A DNA stretch of 64,000 nucleotides from positions 248,001 through 312,000 of the forward strand of contig NZ_VTTP01000002.1 in NCBI RefSeq assembly GCF_008364845.1. The letters run 5' to 3'. The notes beneath the pieces are model-generated. The model saw nothing but the letters and a program-made list of their open reading frames with translations. It was not told the DNA's origin and made no database searches. The position numbers and the translations under genes were made by a program. Source of the stretch: Actinotalea subterranea. Its GTDB lineage: Bacteria; Actinomycetota; Actinomycetes; Actinomycetales; Cellulomonadaceae. Positions 62,951 through 64,000 of the stretch are shown here, piece by piece. How positions within the stretch are numbered: position 1 is the first letter of the stretch; every line of letters starts with the position of its first letter.

Positions 62951-63781
62951 GGACCTGACCCGCCCGACGTCGAGCACGAGGGCGGGCTCCAGGAGGTTCC
63001 CCTGGACGAGGTCGAAGCCCAGCGTGCGGCACCACGCGAGGTCGTCCGGCGTCTCGACCCGCTCGGCCACCGTCGTCGCGCCGTAACGCCGCGCCGCGTC
63101 CAGGAGTCCCGCGCCGTGCGCGCGAAGGTCCCTCAGGTCGATCTTCACGAGGTCGACGTCCGGCAGGAGGACCAGCTGGTCCGGCAGCCCGCTGAAGTCG
63201 TCGATCGCGACCAGGTGACCTGCGTCGCGTAGTGCCCGCACCCCGGCGACGACGTCCGGCTCGGCCCGCACCGACTCGACGACCTCGAGACCCATACCTG
63301 CGGGCAGGGGCGGCAGGTCCATCTCGCCCACGAACAAGGTCCGGGTGGCGTTGACGAACACCGGGCCGTGCCCACCGAGCGCCTCGAGCCCGCACCGCAG
63401 CGCCGTGAGGACCACGTGCCGCGTGGCGCGGTCCTGCTCGTCGGCGGGCCACTCGTCGACAGGCGTCGTCGCGACGGCCGAGCGGTACAGGAGCTCGCAG
63501 CCGTAGCGCGCGCCGCCGACCGTGAACACCGTCTGCCGCCCGAGCAGGACGGGGCGGCGCCTGTCCGCCTCGCCCGCCTGACGGTGCGCCGGTGGCGGGG
63601 AGGGCAGGGTGCCGCCCTCGCGCTGACGTGGGACCTCACCGCCGCGCTGCCGTGGGACCCGCGGGGCCCGGTGCGAGCCGTCGGCTCGCACCGCACGGGG
63701 TGCAGCGCTCAGAAGCGGAGTCACATCAGATGTGACTGCCAGGGCACGTTCGGATGACGTGGCAACAGGTGTGATGAACAT
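62933..63781 (-). CDS. EAL-domain protein (YuxH/CdgJ-like, no HDOD domain)
   Basis: A protein of 282 residues from ATG 63781. The EAL phosphodiesterase fold is recognisable: LLGRQTVFTVGGARYGCELLYR (E-x-L motif as ELL), PVFVNATRTLF with the metal Asn, LEVVESV with a metal Glu, LVAIDDFSGLP (DDFG motif as DDFS), VDLVKIDL with the catalytic Lys, and AERVETPDDLAWCRTLGFDLVQGNLLEPALV. The ELLYR and FVNATR forms are those of EAL-HDOD proteins, yet no HDOD domain follows. Hydrolysis of cyclic di-GMP is possible but not assured. The first 75 residues are low-complexity; the true start may be further in, or at TTG 63823. Confidence 0.72.
   Translation of the reverse strand: MFITPVATSSERALAVTSDVTPLLSAAPRAVRADGSHRAPRVPRQRGGEVPRQREGGTLPSPPPAHRQAGEADRRRPVLLGRQTVFTVGGARYGCELLYRSAVATTPVDEWPADEQDRATRHVVLTALRCGLEALGGHGPVFVNATRTLFVGEMDLPPLPAGMGLEVVESVRAEPDVVAGVRALRDAGHLVAIDDFSGLPDQLVLLPDVDLVKIDLRDLRAHGAGLLDAARRYGATTVAERVETPDDLAWCRTLGFDLVQGNLLEPALVLDVGRVRSSGSHR
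63719..63737. promoter_or_regulatory. 19-bp palindrome near the EAL gene start
   Basis: AGTCACATC-A-GATGTGACT, perfect inverted repeat with one central base, 31 bases from the Crp-like site. It lies inside the annotated EAL frame, which hints that the real start may be further downstream. Confidence 0.5.
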
Positions 63782-63787
63782 CACACC
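63768..63787. promoter_or_regulatory. Crp/GlxR-type cAMP-receptor-protein site
   Basis: GGTGTGATGAACATCACACC, a perfect 20-bp palindrome containing TGTGA-N6-TCACA, the consensus of Crp and actinobacterial GlxR. It lies between the divergent EAL gene and the secreted-protein gene. Confidence 0.7.
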
Positions 63788-63931
63788 GAAATGGCGGGTG
63801 GATCCCTCCGGCTTTGTCAGCAAACGTCGGGCAGATGTGCCCCCGAGGTCCTTGATCGCCGGTGCAAATCAGGAGGAACCCTGTCATAGTCGTCATGACA
63901 GCCCCCCCGCTGCAGACGAAGGAGAAGGACC

Positions 63932-64000
63932 ATGAACCGCTCGCTCAAGACCCTCGCGGCGACCGCCATCACGCTCAGCCTCGCGGTCGTCGGCCTCCCG
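63932..64000 (+). CDS. Start of a secreted protein (truncated by the window)
   Basis: Only 23 codons are visible: MNRSLKTLAATAITLSLAVV, then GLP, a typical signal peptide (basic start, hydrophobic core). The ATG follows GAAGGAGAAGG, a strong ribosome binding site 3 bases away. An inverted repeat CTGTCAT...ATGACAG (63881-63901) and a possible -10 CATAGT lie upstream. The product cannot be named. Confidence 0.65.
   Translation, partial: MNRSLKTLAATAITLSLAVVGLP

Noticed and set aside
63782-63823. TTG 63823 as start of the EAL protein
   Set aside because: Rare start without ribosome binding site; it would put the whole Crp-type site inside the coding sequence. ATG 63781 is preferred but also uncertain.

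Overview
The window is very GC-rich and gene-dense. It carries GTG starts, a proline/alanine/arginine-rich RNase E with its catalytic core at the C-terminal end, a cydABDC operon, DUF3515-thiL and an rpmF-rnc-mutM cluster. Together these point to an actinobacterium, most likely a Cellulomonas-like member of the Micrococcales; the genus is an inference. At least ten genes start 6-7 bases after a TAnnnT hexamer, the layout of leaderless transcripts, and I used this to place several starts.

Layout. 1-8.5 kb: end of gpsA, a cystathionine gamma-synthase-type enzyme, a hydrolase, a membrane-anchored Mur ligase, two D-Ala-D-Ala ligase homologues facing each other, a DUF3515 lipoprotein, thiL and an acetyltransferase. 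8.5-18 kb: rpmB, then a housekeeping run of fakA-like kinase, recG, rsmD, coaD, a coiled-coil protein, DUF177, rpmF, rnc and mutM. 18-27 kb: a DevR/DosR-like response regulator, a GAF-GAF histidine kinase with the DosS heme-pocket sequence, and cydABDC (cytochrome bd oxidase and its ABC exporter). The kinase gene is translationally coupled to cydC, and a DevR-box-like palindrome sits at about -42 of the predicted cydA promoter. 27-40 kb: RNase E/G, rplU, rpmA, obgE, proB, proA, a 49-residue membrane protein, nadD, a large disordered membrane protein, rsfS and a phosphatase.

40-64 kb: tRNA-Ala(GGC); an iron-siderophore ABC operon under an IdeR-like box; a DUF4287 protein; a KefB-type antiporter; a secreted or anchored phosphoesterase; copC-yceI; a manganese-type ABC transporter with its MntR-like regulator and a candidate operator; a fatty acid desaturase; leuS; a DegV/FakB protein; comEA, a short comEC and holA; an EAL-domain protein; and the first codons of a secreted protein.

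How the genes work together: three small metal or redox circuits stand out. They are oxygen/redox sensing tied to cytochrome bd (sensor kinase, response regulator, box), iron (IdeR-like box on the siderophore transporter) and manganese (MntR-like repressor, transporter and palindrome). A perfect 19-bp stem-loop inside the rnc coding sequence looks like a self-cleavage site for RNase III. I found no insertion sequences, prophage genes or CRISPR arrays.
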